A stretch of 64,000 bases of DNA, from the NCBI RefSeq assembly GCF_024979315.1, contig NZ_JANLCK010000004.1, positions 186,001 through 250,000 of the forward strand, read 5' to 3'. The notes beneath the pieces were generated by a model, which was not told the origin of the DNA, ran no database searches, and saw only the letters and a list, made by a program, of their open reading frames with translations. Shown here piece after piece: positions 44,126 through 53,103 of this stretch (position 1 is the stretch's first letter; each line of letters opens with the position of its first letter). Made by a program: the position numbers and the translations under genes. This DNA comes from Herbiconiux oxytropis (lineage in GTDB: Bacteria; Actinomycetota; Actinomycetes; Actinomycetales; Microbacteriaceae).

Positions 44126-44524
44126 ATGACTAATCCTCTGGGGTCCTCGAATCCTCCGTTCGCCGGGCCCGAGGGCCTGTGGACGGCCGATCCGGTCGAG
44201 CTCGCCGCCCGCCTGTTCACCTCGGTGTTCGCGGGCCAGGGCGCCGTGCCGCTCCCCCAGAAGGACGTCTCTGACGTGTACTCCGCTCTCGCCGCACTCG
44301 GCGGCTACTCGCTCCCCGACGTGCGCTCCGGCAACACGCAGCCTCTCGGCCTCACCGTGCAGCTCGCCCAGGAGTGCATCCTCATCTGGGAGCGCGCCAC
44401 GGTGGCCACCCGCCTCTCCGCCGGCAGCGGGCCGGTCTCGCACACCATCACGATGCTGCGGTTCGGCCCCGGAGTGCTGCAGTCGGCCGATCCGGTGGCC
44501 GCCCTCAAGGCCCGCCTGACCTGA
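44126..44524 (+). CDS. Conserved-looking protein of unknown function (132 residues)
   Basis: A soluble, acidic-to-neutral protein beginning MTNPLGSSNPPFAGPEGLW. The middle part 'GLTVQLAQECILIWERATVATRL' looks like an amphipathic helix, and 'GPVSHTITMLRFGPGVLQSADPVAAL' ends the protein. I do not recognise a domain. It is the first gene of a plus-strand group with a PfkB-type kinase (4 bp downstream) and an M20 peptidase. The -10 box 6 nt from the ATG supports it being a real gene. Confidence 0.75.
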   Translation: MTNPLGSSNPPFAGPEGLWTADPVELAARLFTSVFAGQGAVPLPQKDVSDVYSALAALGGYSLPDVRSGNTQPLGLTVQLAQECILIWERATVATRLSAGSGPVSHTITMLRFGPGVLQSADPVAALKARLT

Positions 44525-44528
44525 TCCG

Positions 44529-45533
44529 ATGGGATCCAGAGCCACCGCCCCCGCGTCTCGTTCCCTGACGCCGGGTGGCGTCGTCGTCTTCGGCGACGTG
44601 ATCGACGACGTGATCGTCACCCCCGCGCACGAGATCCGCCCCGACACCGACACGACCGCGTCGATCGAGCGGAGGCCGGGCGGCTCGGCGGCCAACGCGG
44701 CGGCCTGGTTCGCGCACCTGGGCGAGCGCACCGACTTCTTCGGCCGGGTGGGCGTCGCCGAGGTCGAGCAGCATGCGGCACTGCTCGAGCAGCACGGTGT
44801 GCGGGCACACCTGGTCGGTGACCCCGAGCGCCCCACGGGCACGATCGTGATCATCCTCGAGCAGGACCGCACCCGCACCATGCTCACCGAGCGCGGCGCC
44901 AATGCCCTCACGAGCGGAGCCGACCTCGACCGCGCGCTGATCGGCCCAGGCACGCACCTGCACTTCACGGCCTACACGATCTTCAGCGAGGCGCTCGACG
45001 GCAGCGATCCGGCCGAGCGCTACTCCCTCCTCATCCGCGAGATGCAGGCCGCGGGCGCGACCGTCTCGGTGAACCCCGGATCGGCCGGCTTCATCGCCGA
45101 TCACGGTGCCGGCCGGCTGCGGGCCGCCATGGCGGGCGCCGACGTGCTCATCCCGAACCTCGACGAGGGCCGGATGCTCACGGGCCGGCACGAGCCGGAC
45201 GCCGTGGTCGAGGCGCTGCTCGCCGAGCACCCGCTCGTGGCCCTCACCCTCGGCCGCGACGGCGTGCTCGCCGCCCGCCGCAGCGGTGAGCGCGTGCGGG
45301 TTCCCGCGCTGCAGCTGACCCCCGTCGACACGACGGGCGCCGGCGACGCGTTCAGCGCGGGCTTCGTGTGCGGACTCCGCTCCACCGGCGGAGTGCAGCA
45401 CGGCGACCTCCGGGCCGCGGCCGAAGCCGGGGTCCGCACCGCCGCCGAGGCCGTCGGCCGGGTGGGAGCGCGCCCGGTGCCCGGGGTCTCGCCCGCGTCG
45501 GTGCGCGCGGCGCCCGTTCCGGCGGCGTCGTGA
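44529..45533 (+). CDS. PfkB family carbohydrate kinase
   Basis: A 334-residue ribokinase-type kinase. The N-terminal 'RRPGGSAANAAAWFAHLG' and the C-terminal anion-hole/base motif 'DTTGAGDAFSAGF' (about residue 275) are intact. Its sugar or nucleoside substrate cannot be told. There is no clear ribosome site, and the start is 4 bp after the previous stop, suggesting coupled translation. A later start near GTG codons before VVVFGDV is possible. The 3' end overlaps the M20 peptidase start (GTGA). Confidence 0.9.
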   Translation: MGSRATAPASRSLTPGGVVVFGDVIDDVIVTPAHEIRPDTDTTASIERRPGGSAANAAAWFAHLGERTDFFGRVGVAEVEQHAALLEQHGVRAHLVGDPERPTGTIVIILEQDRTRTMLTERGANALTSGADLDRALIGPGTHLHFTAYTIFSEALDGSDPAERYSLLIREMQAAGATVSVNPGSAGFIADHGAGRLRAAMAGADVLIPNLDEGRMLTGRHEPDAVVEALLAEHPLVALTLGRDGVLAARRSGERVRVPALQLTPVDTTGAGDAFSAGFVCGLRSTGGVQHGDLRAAAEAGVRTAAEAVGRVGARPVPGVSPASVRAAPVPAAS

Positions 45534-46867
45534 CCGAGCGCGACGAGGAGGCCCTCGAGCGGCTGCGATCGCTGCTCGCCCTCCCCACCATGTCGCGGCT
45601 CGACATCGCCGAGGTCGACCGCCCGGTCTTCGAGACCTTCCGCGAGCGGGTCGCCGAGCTCTACCCCGCCCTGCACGCCGAGCTCGAGCGCGAGGTCGTG
45701 GCCGGCGGCACCCTGCTCTACCGCTGGGCCGGCCGCGAGCCCGGCCCCGCCGCCGTGCTCATGGCGCACTACGACGTCGTGGCTGCGGATGACGAGGGCT
45801 GGACGCATCCGCCCTTCGCCGGCGTGGTCACGGGCACCGGATCCGAGCGCCTGCTCTGGGGTCGCGGGACGCTCGACGACAAGGGCTCGGTCGTGGCGAT
45901 CCTCGAGGCGGTCGAGCGCCGGGTGGCCGAGGGGCATCGGCCCCGGCACGACGTGCACCTGCTCTTCGGTCACGACGAGGAGACCCACGGCACGGGAGCG
46001 GCCGCCGCCGCCGACCTGCTCGTGGGCCGTGGCGTCGAGATCGGTCTCGTGCTCGACGAGGGCGGCGCCGTGGTGGAGAAGCTCTTCCCCACGGTCGACG
46101 ACCCCGTGGCCGTGGTCGGCGTGAGCGAGAAGGGCACGACCAACTTCACCCTCACCGTGGAGCAGCACGGCGGTCACGCCTCGACTCCCCCGCCCCTCAC
46201 GGCGACGGCCCGATTGGCGCGCGCCATCACGCGGCTCACGGCGCGCCCGCTCCGGGCCCGGATGAACGACGTCACCGTGCAGATGGTGCAGACGCTCGGG
46301 GCGCACGGTCGCGGCCCTCTGCGCTTCGTCTTCTCCCGCGCCCGCGTCTTCCGCCCGCTCCTCACCGCGGTGTTCGCCCGGATGAGCGACGAGACGGCCG
46401 CGATCGTGCGCACCACCATGGCGGTCACCCAGCTCTCGGGCTCGCTCGCGGCGAACGCCCTGGCCGAGCGCGCGCGGGCCGTCGTGAACGTGCGGATCGC
46501 GATCGGCTCGACCGTCGACTCGACCAGGCGCCACATCGAGCGCGCGATCGGCGACCCTCTCGTGCGGGTCGACGTCGAGGACGCCAACGAGCCCGCACGG
46601 GTCTCGAGAAGCGAGGGCCCCGTCTGGGAGCTGCTCTCCGACGCCGTCACCGCCGCCTACCCCACGGCAATCGTCACCCCCTACGTGCAGACGGGGGCCA
46701 CCGACTCGCGTCGCTTCGCGCCGCACAGCAGCACGGTCTACCGTTTCAGCCCGTTCGAGATGTCGGCCGAGGAGCGCGCGACGCTGCACGCCCGCAATGA
46801 GCGGATGCACGTGACGACGTGGTTCACCGGCATCCGCTTCTTCGAGGGGCTGCTCGGCCGCCTGTAG
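45530..46867 (+). CDS. M20 family metallopeptidase
   Basis: A 445-residue zinc di- or carboxypeptidase of the M20 family. H80 and D82 (MAHYD), D116/D117 (TLDDKG) and the E150/E151 pair (HDEETHG) are the expected metal-site and catalytic residues. 'EQHGGHASTPP' marks the dimerisation domain. The substrate is probably a small peptide or N-acyl amino acid. It is coupled to the kinase by a 4-bp overlap and converges on the GDSL gene with a 9-bp gap. Confidence 0.92.
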   Translation: MTERDEEALERLRSLLALPTMSRLDIAEVDRPVFETFRERVAELYPALHAELEREVVAGGTLLYRWAGREPGPAAVLMAHYDVVAADDEGWTHPPFAGVVTGTGSERLLWGRGTLDDKGSVVAILEAVERRVAEGHRPRHDVHLLFGHDEETHGTGAAAAADLLVGRGVEIGLVLDEGGAVVEKLFPTVDDPVAVVGVSEKGTTNFTLTVEQHGGHASTPPPLTATARLARAITRLTARPLRARMNDVTVQMVQTLGAHGRGPLRFVFSRARVFRPLLTAVFARMSDETAAIVRTTMAVTQLSGSLAANALAERARAVVNVRIAIGSTVDSTRRHIERAIGDPLVRVDVEDANEPARVSRSEGPVWELLSDAVTAAYPTAIVTPYVQTGATDSRRFAPHSSTVYRFSPFEMSAEERATLHARNERMHVTTWFTGIRFFEGLLGRL

Positions 46868-46876
46868 CCCGCGGCT

Positions 46877-47461
46877 CTAAGCGTTGCCGAGCTCGCTGAG
46901 GTCGGGCAGCCGGATCGGACGGCTGGCCGGCGGCAGGTCCTGCACCCGCTCGATCGCCGGGCGGAGCTCGGAGAGCCAGGCTTCGTAGCCGGCATCGTTG
47001 AGGTGCAGCCTGTCTTCGGTGTAAGCCGGGTTCAGCTCGCCGTCCGGCTCCGCCATGACGGGCCAGAGATCCAGGTAGTGCGCGCGCACGGTGGCAGCGA
47101 ACTGCCAGACGTGGCGGTTGATCTCCTTCACGAACTCGGCGTACTCGCGCCCGCGTGGCAGCACCGACTGCAGCAGGATGCGCGCATCCGGCAGTTCGTT
47201 GCGGAGGGTCACGAGAATCGTCTCGATGTTCCGCACCACGTGCTCCACGGCGCGGCGGTTCGCCACGTCGTTCGTGCCGATCAGCAGCACGACGGTGTCG
47301 GGCTGTTCAGCCGCCACCTCGTCGAGCCGCTCGATCAGTCCCTCGGTCGTGTCGCCCCCCACACCGAGGTTCACGGCCTCGAGTTCGGGGAACCATTCCT
47401 GCCAGCGGCCTCCCTCGGTGAGGCTGTCGCCCACGAAGACGGTCTTGGAAACTGCGCTCAT
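46877..47461 (-). CDS. SGNH/GDSL-type hydrolase
   Basis: A 194-residue esterase/lipase-like enzyme. The block I Ser is in 'VFVGDSLTEGG', block II Gly in 'NLGVGGDTTEG', block III Asn in 'LIGTNDVANR', and the Asp/His pair in 'DRLHLNDAGY'. There is no signal peptide, so it is probably cytoplasmic. A sugar ester or phospholipid is a possible substrate. A GGAGG site lies 5 nt before the ATG. It is the last of a minus-strand group starting at the SDR gene. Confidence 0.92.
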   Translation of the reverse strand: MSAVSKTVFVGDSLTEGGRWQEWFPELEAVNLGVGGDTTEGLIERLDEVAAEQPDTVVLLIGTNDVANRRAVEHVVRNIETILVTLRNELPDARILLQSVLPRGREYAEFVKEINRHVWQFAATVRAHYLDLWPVMAEPDGELNPAYTEDRLHLNDAGYEAWLSELRPAIERVQDLPPASRPIRLPDLSELGNA

Positions 47462-47489
47462 CAGAACCTCCGGTTGCGTGCGGGCCAGT

Positions 47490-49013
47490 CTACGCGGCCT
47501 CTCCCGCGGCCGCCGCCAGGGCGGTCTCGGTGATGCGATTGGCCATGCCGTTGAAGATGACCCCGTGGAAGGGCAGGATGGCGAACCAGTACAGCCGGCC
47601 GCCGAGCCCGCGCGGGAAGAAGATGGCGCGCTGTTCGTAGACCGAGCCGCCTCCGCCGTCGTCGGCGTCGCGCGCCCGCATCTCGAGCCAGGCGCGCCCC
47701 GGCACCTTCATCTCGGCCCGGAGCCGCAGGAACTCGCCGCGATCGATCTGCTCCACCCGCCAGAAGTCGAGGGCGTCACCGGTGTTGAGCCTCGTGGCGT
47801 TGCGGCGCCCTCGTCTGAGGCCCACGCCGCCCACGACCTTGTCCATCCAGCCGCGCACGGCCCAGGCGAGGGGGAAGGAGTACCAGCCGTTCTCGCCGCC
47901 GATGCCCTCGATCACGGTCCAGAGGTCGGCGCGGGTCGCCTTCGTGCGACGCTCCTTCTCGTCGAGGTAGACCGTATGGCCCGCCCAGTCCGGGTCGCTC
48001 GGCAGCGGATCGCTCACGGCGCCGTCGACGAGCGCGTCCTGCCAGCTCGTTTCGACCTCGCCTGCCTTCATGCGCTGGAGTGCGAGGCGCACGGCCCGGC
48101 GGTAGGGCGTCAGTCCGCCCTCGGGGTCGGGGATGAAGCGGCGGATGTCGTGCTCGTGCGTGACGCAGTCGAATTGGAGCGACGCGATGATGGGCATCGC
48201 GAGCGCGCGCGGGATGGGCGTCACGAGGTTGACCCACTGCGACGCGAGCCACGGGGTGAGCACCGGGAGTGCGGCGATCGCCCGCTGCTTCAGACCCGCC
48301 TCGAGGGCGTAGCCGTTCATCATCTGGCCGTAGCGCAGCACGTCGGGGCCGCCGATGTCGAAGGTGCGGTTGAGCTCGGCCGGCAGGTCGGCGGAGTGCA
48401 CGAGGTAGTAGAGCACGTCGCGCACGGCGATCGGCTGGATGCGGTTGCGCACCCACTTGGGCGCGGGCATGTAGGGCAGCACGTCGGTGAGGTGCCGGAT
48501 CATCTCGAACGAGGTCGATCCCGATCCGATCACGACACCGGCCTGGAGTGCCGCCGTCGGCACGCCGGAGGCCATCAGGATGCGGCCGACCTCGACGCGT
48601 GAACGCAGGTGCGGCGACAGGTCGTCGACGGGCTCGCCCGAGCCGGGGTGGGCCTCGGGGTGGAGGCCCCCCAGGTAGACGACGCGCTTCACGCCGGCCG
48701 CGGCCACGGCCTTCGCGACGTTCTCGGCCGATTCGCGTTCGACGGTCTCGAAGTCGTGCTTCGCGCCGCCCATCGAGTGCACGAGGTAGTAGAAGACGTC
48801 GACGCCCTCGCACGCGGCCGCGAGCGACTCCGGATCGCCGAGGTCGCCCTCGACGACGTCGACGTCACCCGCCCACGGCACGTCGTCGAGCTTCAGCGGC
48901 GTGCGCACGAGCACCCGCACGCGGAAGCCGGCCTCCAGCAACCGCGGCACCAGCCGGCCCCCGATGTATCCCGTAGCCCCCGTGACCAGTGCCAGCCGTG
49001 CGTCATCCGTCAT
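47490..49013 (-). CDS. SDR oxidoreductase with C-terminal DUF2867-type domain
   Basis: A 507-residue protein. The N-terminal NmrA/SDR-like domain contains 'LVTGATGYIGGRLVPRLLEAG' (residues 8-28) and 'FYYLVHSMGG'. The C-terminal 170 residues ('WYSFPLAWAVRGWMDKVVGG' to 'LPFHGVIFNGMANRI') match the START-like DUF2867 type. Function is unknown; such two-domain proteins are common in actinobacteria. I chose the ATG at 49013 because a TAGCGT box lies 7 nt upstream. Confidence 0.88.
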   Translation of the reverse strand: MTDDARLALVTGATGYIGGRLVPRLLEAGFRVRVLVRTPLKLDDVPWAGDVDVVEGDLGDPESLAAACEGVDVFYYLVHSMGGAKHDFETVERESAENVAKAVAAAGVKRVVYLGGLHPEAHPGSGEPVDDLSPHLRSRVEVGRILMASGVPTAALQAGVVIGSGSTSFEMIRHLTDVLPYMPAPKWVRNRIQPIAVRDVLYYLVHSADLPAELNRTFDIGGPDVLRYGQMMNGYALEAGLKQRAIAALPVLTPWLASQWVNLVTPIPRALAMPIIASLQFDCVTHEHDIRRFIPDPEGGLTPYRRAVRLALQRMKAGEVETSWQDALVDGAVSDPLPSDPDWAGHTVYLDEKERRTKATRADLWTVIEGIGGENGWYSFPLAWAVRGWMDKVVGGVGLRRGRRNATRLNTGDALDFWRVEQIDRGEFLRLRAEMKVPGRAWLEMRARDADDGGGGSVYEQRAIFFPRGLGGRLYWFAILPFHGVIFNGMANRITETALAAAAGEAA

Positions 49014-49020
49014 CTGCCTC

Positions 49021-49026
49021 ACGCTA
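49021..49026 (-). promoter_or_regulatory. -10 box of the SDR gene (TAGCGT, 7 nt)
   Basis: TAGCGT on the minus strand ends 7 nt before the ATG at 49013, which fixes the start at that codon if the mRNA is leaderless. Confidence 0.55.
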
Positions 49027-49079
49027 CGCCGGGCCGGCAGGAGCCGCTCGGGGCACCGGCGGATGCTCAGGCGTGAGGG

Positions 49080-50309
49080 TCAGCGCCGCGGCCTGTGGTC
49101 CTCGAGCATGCGGGGCCGCGCCACCACGATTCCCGCGAACCCCATGCCGACCGCGCTCGCGACGAGCAGCAGGAGGGGTGCCGTCCACGCCCCGGTGAGC
49201 TCGTGCAGAACGCCGACGAGCAACGGCCCGGTGGCCGAGAGGGCGTAGCCGAGGCTCTGCACGAACGAGCTCAACGCCACCGCGCCCTCGTGGGTGCGCG
49301 TGCGCAGGTTGATGAGCACGAGCGCGAGCGGGAACAGCAGGGCACCGAGGCCCGCGAGGGTCACCCACAGCCACACGATGCCCGCTCCGGGTGCGAGCAG
49401 CAGACCGCCATAGCCCACGATGTAGGAGGCGACCCCCGCGGCCACGAGCCAGCTCACCTTCTTCAGCCGGACGGCGAGCACGGGCACGACGAGCGACGCC
49501 GGAAGGCCCGTGACCGAGTAGAGCGACAGCAGCGCCCCCGCCTGCCCGGCGCTCACGCCGCTGACGTCGACGAGCACAGCCGGAAGCCACGTGAACATCG
49601 CGTACGAGTTGATGCCGGTGAGCCCGAACACGAGCATGAGCGACCACGCGAGCGGTGATCGCCACACTCCTCCGAGCGCGCGCGGCTGCGGTTCGTCGAC
49701 CGGTGCGCGCCTGCCCCTGGCCCGGGCGGCGAGGGTCACGAGCGGTACGAGGGCGAACAGGGCGAGCACAGACCAGACTCCGACCGCGATGCGCCAGCCC
49801 GCGCCGTCGGCCACCTGCACGGCCACGAGGGGCGGGATGGTCGCTCCGAGCGCCATCGTGGTGGCGTAGACGGAGGTGACGAGCCCGATGCGATCGGGGA
49901 AGTACGTCTTCACGAGCGGCGGCAGGAGCACGTTGGCCACGCCCATTCCCGCGAACGTGACGGCACTCGCCATCGCGAGCACGGCGTAGGAGTCTCCCGC
50001 CGCCCGCAGCAGGTGGCCCGCGAGCATCACGACGAGAGCGCCCACCACCACGGGCTCGAGCCCGAACCGGCGATGCAACGCGGGAGCGAACGGCCCCACG
50101 GCCGCGAAGCACAGCGGCGGCAGCATCCCGAGCAGGCCGATGCCCACCGAGCCGAGCGGGATGTCGACGGCGATCTCGTCGAAGATCGGCGACAGCGCCG
50201 CGACCGCCGTGCGGAGGTTCAGTGCCACGAGCACGATCGTGATGAGGGCGAGAGCGCGGCCTCGCCAGAGCGGAGCCGGCGCCGCCGGACGAGGGCCGGA
50301 GCCGCTCAC
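49080..50309 (-). CDS. MFS transporter, CynX/NimT type
   Basis: A 409-residue, 12-helix major facilitator. 'VALNLRTAVAALSPIFDEI' in the first helix, 'LGMLPPLCFAAVGPFAP' and 'YATTMALGATIPPLVAVQV' resemble the CynX/NimT cyanate and 2-nitroimidazole group. The substrate is unknown. It starts with GTG 36 bp downstream of the ribF stop and could belong to the ribF transcript. The C-terminus ends in a short basic tail (EDHRPRR). Confidence 0.9.
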   Translation of the reverse strand: MSGSGPRPAAPAPLWRGRALALITIVLVALNLRTAVAALSPIFDEIAVDIPLGSVGIGLLGMLPPLCFAAVGPFAPALHRRFGLEPVVVGALVVMLAGHLLRAAGDSYAVLAMASAVTFAGMGVANVLLPPLVKTYFPDRIGLVTSVYATTMALGATIPPLVAVQVADGAGWRIAVGVWSVLALFALVPLVTLAARARGRRAPVDEPQPRALGGVWRSPLAWSLMLVFGLTGINSYAMFTWLPAVLVDVSGVSAGQAGALLSLYSVTGLPASLVVPVLAVRLKKVSWLVAAGVASYIVGYGGLLLAPGAGIVWLWVTLAGLGALLFPLALVLINLRTRTHEGAVALSSFVQSLGYALSATGPLLVGVLHELTGAWTAPLLLLVASAVGMGFAGIVVARPRMLEDHRPRR

Positions 50310-50344
50310 GGACGGCTCATCGCAGCGAGTTGATCACAGCGGGT

Positions 50345-51280
50345 TCAGCGCCCCGCGAGGATGGAGCGCACCCCGGCGACGTCGTCGTCCATCTGCGCGA
50401 TCAGCGGCTCGATCCCTGCGAACCGCACCTGGCCGCGGATGCGCGCCACGAACGAGATGTCGACGATGTGGCCGTAGAGGTCGAGCTCCTCGTCGAGCAC
50501 GTAGGCCTCGACCTGCTTGGGCGGAACGCCCGTGAAGGTCGGGTTGCTGCCCACCGAGATGGCGGCCGGGTAGCGCTTCTCGCCGTCCGTCAGCCATCCG
50601 GCGTAGACGCCGTCTGCGGGGATCAGCCCCTCCGACTCGGGCGAGAGGTTGGCCGTGGGGTAGCCGAGCTCGCGGCCGCGGGCGGCGCCGTGCACGACCT
50701 CGCCGCGCACGGAGGGCGTGCGGCCGAGCATCTCGCCGGCGCGCTCGACGTCGCCGTCGGCCAGCAGTTCCCGGATCCACGACGACGACACCTTGCGGGC
50801 CTCGCCGGGGCGCACCTCGGGGATGAGATCGACCTCGAAGCCGAGCTCCGCACCGAGCGCCCTGAGCATGTGGATGTCGCCCTCGCCCTTGGCCCCGAAC
50901 CGGAAGTCCTCACCCACCATGACCACCCGCGTTCCGCACACGTCGCGGAGCACCCGGGTGGCGAACTCGCGCGGGGTCATCGAGGCGAGCGCCTCGTCGA
51001 AGGAGAGGAAGAGTGTGACGTCGACGCCGGTGCCGGCGAGCAGCTCGAGCCTCTGGGCGTTGGAGACGAGTGCGTGCGGGCGCGCGGCTGGGTCGAGCTG
51101 GGCGAGCGGATGCCGGTCGAACGTGATGACGATCGACCGCAGATCCTTCTCCTCCGCCACCCGCAGCAGCTCGCCGATCACGGCGCGGTGCCCGGCGTGC
51201 ACGCCGTCGAACTTGCCGATCGTGACCGCGGAGGGGCCGAGGTCGCCCTGCACCTCGGAGAGGTCGAAGTACGTTCTCAT
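50345..51280 (-). CDS. ribF: Bifunctional riboflavin kinase/FAD synthetase
   Basis: A 311-residue RibF converting riboflavin to FMN and FAD. The N-terminal nucleotidyltransferase domain has 'TIGKFDGVHAGHRAVIGELL' and 'VVMVGEDFRFGAKGEGD', and 'SSSWIRELLADGDVE' leads to the linker. The C-terminal kinase domain has 'GRELGYPTANLSPES' with the PTAN motif. The ATG overlaps the stop of the upstream membrane protein gene. The truB, small membrane proteins, ribF series on one strand is the usual truB-ribF pair with two insertions. Confidence 0.95.
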   Translation of the reverse strand: MRTYFDLSEVQGDLGPSAVTIGKFDGVHAGHRAVIGELLRVAEEKDLRSIVITFDRHPLAQLDPAARPHALVSNAQRLELLAGTGVDVTLFLSFDEALASMTPREFATRVLRDVCGTRVVMVGEDFRFGAKGEGDIHMLRALGAELGFEVDLIPEVRPGEARKVSSSWIRELLADGDVERAGEMLGRTPSVRGEVVHGAARGRELGYPTANLSPESEGLIPADGVYAGWLTDGEKRYPAAISVGSNPTFTGVPPKQVEAYVLDEELDLYGHIVDISFVARIRGQVRFAGIEPLIAQMDDDVAGVRSILAGR

Positions 51281-51687
51281 CGCGACCGCCGCAGCCACAG
51301 CATGCCGAGCACGGGGAGCACGAGGGGCACGAACAGGTAGCCCATGCCGTACCACGACCACACGGAGGCCTCGGCGAACAGCTCGGGCAGGAAGAGGCTG
51401 AGCGTGCCCACCGTCAGCACGCCCACGAGCTCGAAGGTGATGGCGATCCACGCCACCCGGTACCACACCGGCCCGGGCGCGATGAGGGCGATGGTGGCGA
51501 CGATGTAGACGACGGCGGCGACCGCCGAGAGCGAGTAGGCGAAGGGGGCCTCGTCGAACTTCGCGATGAACTCGTAGACCGAGCGGCCGGTGGCGGCGAG
51601 GGCGAGGATGACGTAGACGAAGATGAGCACCCGGCCCACGCCGCGGGCGCGGGTCGTGGGGGCGGGAGCGAGGGTGTCGTGGGCCAT
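51277..51687 (-). CDS. Four-helix membrane protein upstream of ribF
   Basis: A 136-residue protein with about four hydrophobic segments: near residues 19-36, 50-70, 76-98 and 110-131. No known motif is visible. It resembles conserved integral membrane proteins of actinobacteria found next to ribF. The stop overlaps the ribF start by 4 bp, so the two are coupled. A function in riboflavin or flavin handling is possible but not shown. Confidence 0.82.
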   Translation of the reverse strand: MAHDTLAPAPTTRARGVGRVLIFVYVILALAATGRSVYEFIAKFDEAPFAYSLSAVAAVVYIVATIALIAPGPVWYRVAWIAITFELVGVLTVGTLSLFLPELFAEASVWSWYGMGYLFVPLVLPVLGMLWLRRSR

Positions 51688-51738
51688 GGCGTTACGAGTT
51701 TATGGCACCGGGGAGGTGGTGAGGCCCCGGCCCGGCAC

Positions 51739-52107
51739 TCAGGCGACCTGCACGAACCAGATGGCGTTCATCCGGTAGACCATCACCGCCACGGCGAGGC
51801 AGAGGGCGCCCAGGATGACGGTGCTCCAGCGGCTGCGCTCGATCAGCGCCCAGAAGCCTCCGGCGATCGGCAGCAGCACCGCCGACACGAGGTAGATGTA
51901 GAACTCGAGCACGTCGCCCGTGGCGTCGTTGCCAAAGGCGGGCGCGGCGATGGCCACCACGAGCTGCACGATCAGCAGCAGCTCCACGAGCGCGGCGATG
52001 CCCATCACGAGATCGTTCGGCTTCTTGCCCGCGAGGCCAAGGATGACCGCGAGCAGCCCGCCGACGCTCGCTATGGCGACCTGCACGATCGTGAACCACT
52101 CGATCAC
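51739..52107 (-). CDS. Four-helix membrane protein downstream of truB
   Basis: A 122-residue protein with about four hydrophobic segments: near residues 5-25, 35-55, 70-88 and 95-115. Its beginning 'IEWFTIVQVAIASVGGLLAVILGL' and its charge distribution resemble the neighbouring 136-residue protein only in general character. The function is unknown. Its ATG overlaps the truB stop (ATGA), so it is translated by coupling in the truB-ribF series. Confidence 0.8.
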   Translation of the reverse strand: MIEWFTIVQVAIASVGGLLAVILGLAGKKPNDLVMGIAALVELLLIVQLVVAIAAPAFGNDATGDVLEFYIYLVSAVLLPIAGGFWALIERSRWSTVILGALCLAVAVMVYRMNAIWFVQVA

Positions 52108-53078
52108 GGCTGGGCCTCCTGGTACTCGTCGGGCGGGAAGTTCACGACGCTCTTGCCTGTGCTGCCGCGCCTCTCGACGAGGCCGAGAAGCCGACCGGCA
52201 GGGGTCACGGCGGCGAGGAGAACCCCGTCCGCCTCCGCGGCCGGCACGCGGCCCTCTGGCAGGGCGATCCGCTGGCCGTGCCCGAGCGCGGTGGCCTCGG
52301 CAGCGTCGACGTCGAGGCGCGGGAAGAGCCGGACGGCCACGTCGGCCGCGTCGAGGAGCTCGAGCGCCTCACCGTGTTCACCGCGCTCGAGCAGATCGTC
52401 GAGGGTGCGGGCATCGGCCACCGCGAAGGGGCCGATGCGGGTGCGTCGGAGGGCCGTGAGGTGACCGCCCACGCCGAGCAGCTCCCCCACGTCGCGCGCG
52501 ATGGCGCGGATGTAGGTGCCAGAGGAGCAGACCACGCGCACGTCGACGTCGAGGAACGGACCCTCATCGGTCTCGCCGCGACGGGCCTCACCGAGCAGCT
52601 CCACCTCGGAGATCGTGACGGTGCGGCCCTCGAGCACCACGTCCTCCCCCGCCCGCACGCGCGCGTAGGCGCGCTTGCCGTCGACCTTGATGGCGCTCAC
52701 CGAGCTCGGCACCTGCACGATCGTGCCGTGCTGCGTCTCGAACGCGCGGGCCACGGCATCCGGTGTCAGGTCGCCGAGCGAGCCGGCGGTGGCACCGGGC
52801 AGGAGCTCGCCCTCGGCGTCGTCGGTGGTGGTGGCGGCCCCGAGGCGCACGGTGGCGAGGTACTCCTTGTCGAGCCCCACCACGTAGGTGAGCAGCCGGG
52901 TTGAGCTGTTCACACCGAGCACGAGGAGGCCCGTGGCCATCGGGTCGAGAGTGCCCGCGTGCCCCACCTTGCGGGTGCCGGCGAGCCGGCGGGTGCGCGC
53001 CACGACGTCGTGACTCGTGTGCCCTGCGGGCTTGTCGACGAGCAGGATGCCGCTGGCGGTTGAGGACGGGGATTTCAC
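52104..53078 (-). CDS. truB: tRNA pseudouridine-55 synthase
   Basis: A 324-residue TruB making pseudouridine 55 in the T loop of tRNA. The catalytic Asp is D45 in 'HAGTLDPMATG'. 'GILLVDKPAGHTSHDVV' and 'KRAYARVRAGE' are family motifs, and the C-terminal 'VANF'-like end forms a short PUA-like tail. Start is a GTG supported by a TAGTGT box 7 nt upstream, so the gene probably heads the truB-membrane proteins-ribF transcript as a leaderless mRNA. rbfA, its usual neighbour, is about 1.6 kb away. Confidence 0.95.
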   Translation of the reverse strand: MKSPSSTASGILLVDKPAGHTSHDVVARTRRLAGTRKVGHAGTLDPMATGLLVLGVNSSTRLLTYVVGLDKEYLATVRLGAATTTDDAEGELLPGATAGSLGDLTPDAVARAFETQHGTIVQVPSSVSAIKVDGKRAYARVRAGEDVVLEGRTVTISEVELLGEARRGETDEGPFLDVDVRVVCSSGTYIRAIARDVGELLGVGGHLTALRRTRIGPFAVADARTLDDLLERGEHGEALELLDAADVAVRLFPRLDVDAAEATALGHGQRIALPEGRVPAAEADGVLLAAVTPAGRLLGLVERRGSTGKSVVNFPPDEYQEAQP

Positions 53079-53085
53079 GCCTGCG

Positions 53086-53091
53086 ACACTA
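53086..53091 (-). promoter_or_regulatory. -10 box of truB (TAGTGT, 7 nt)
   Basis: TAGTGT on the minus strand ends 7 nt before the truB GTG, only 12 bp past the end of the kinase-like gene. Confidence 0.55.
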
Positions 53092-53103
53092 ACAGTCGCC
53101 GGC

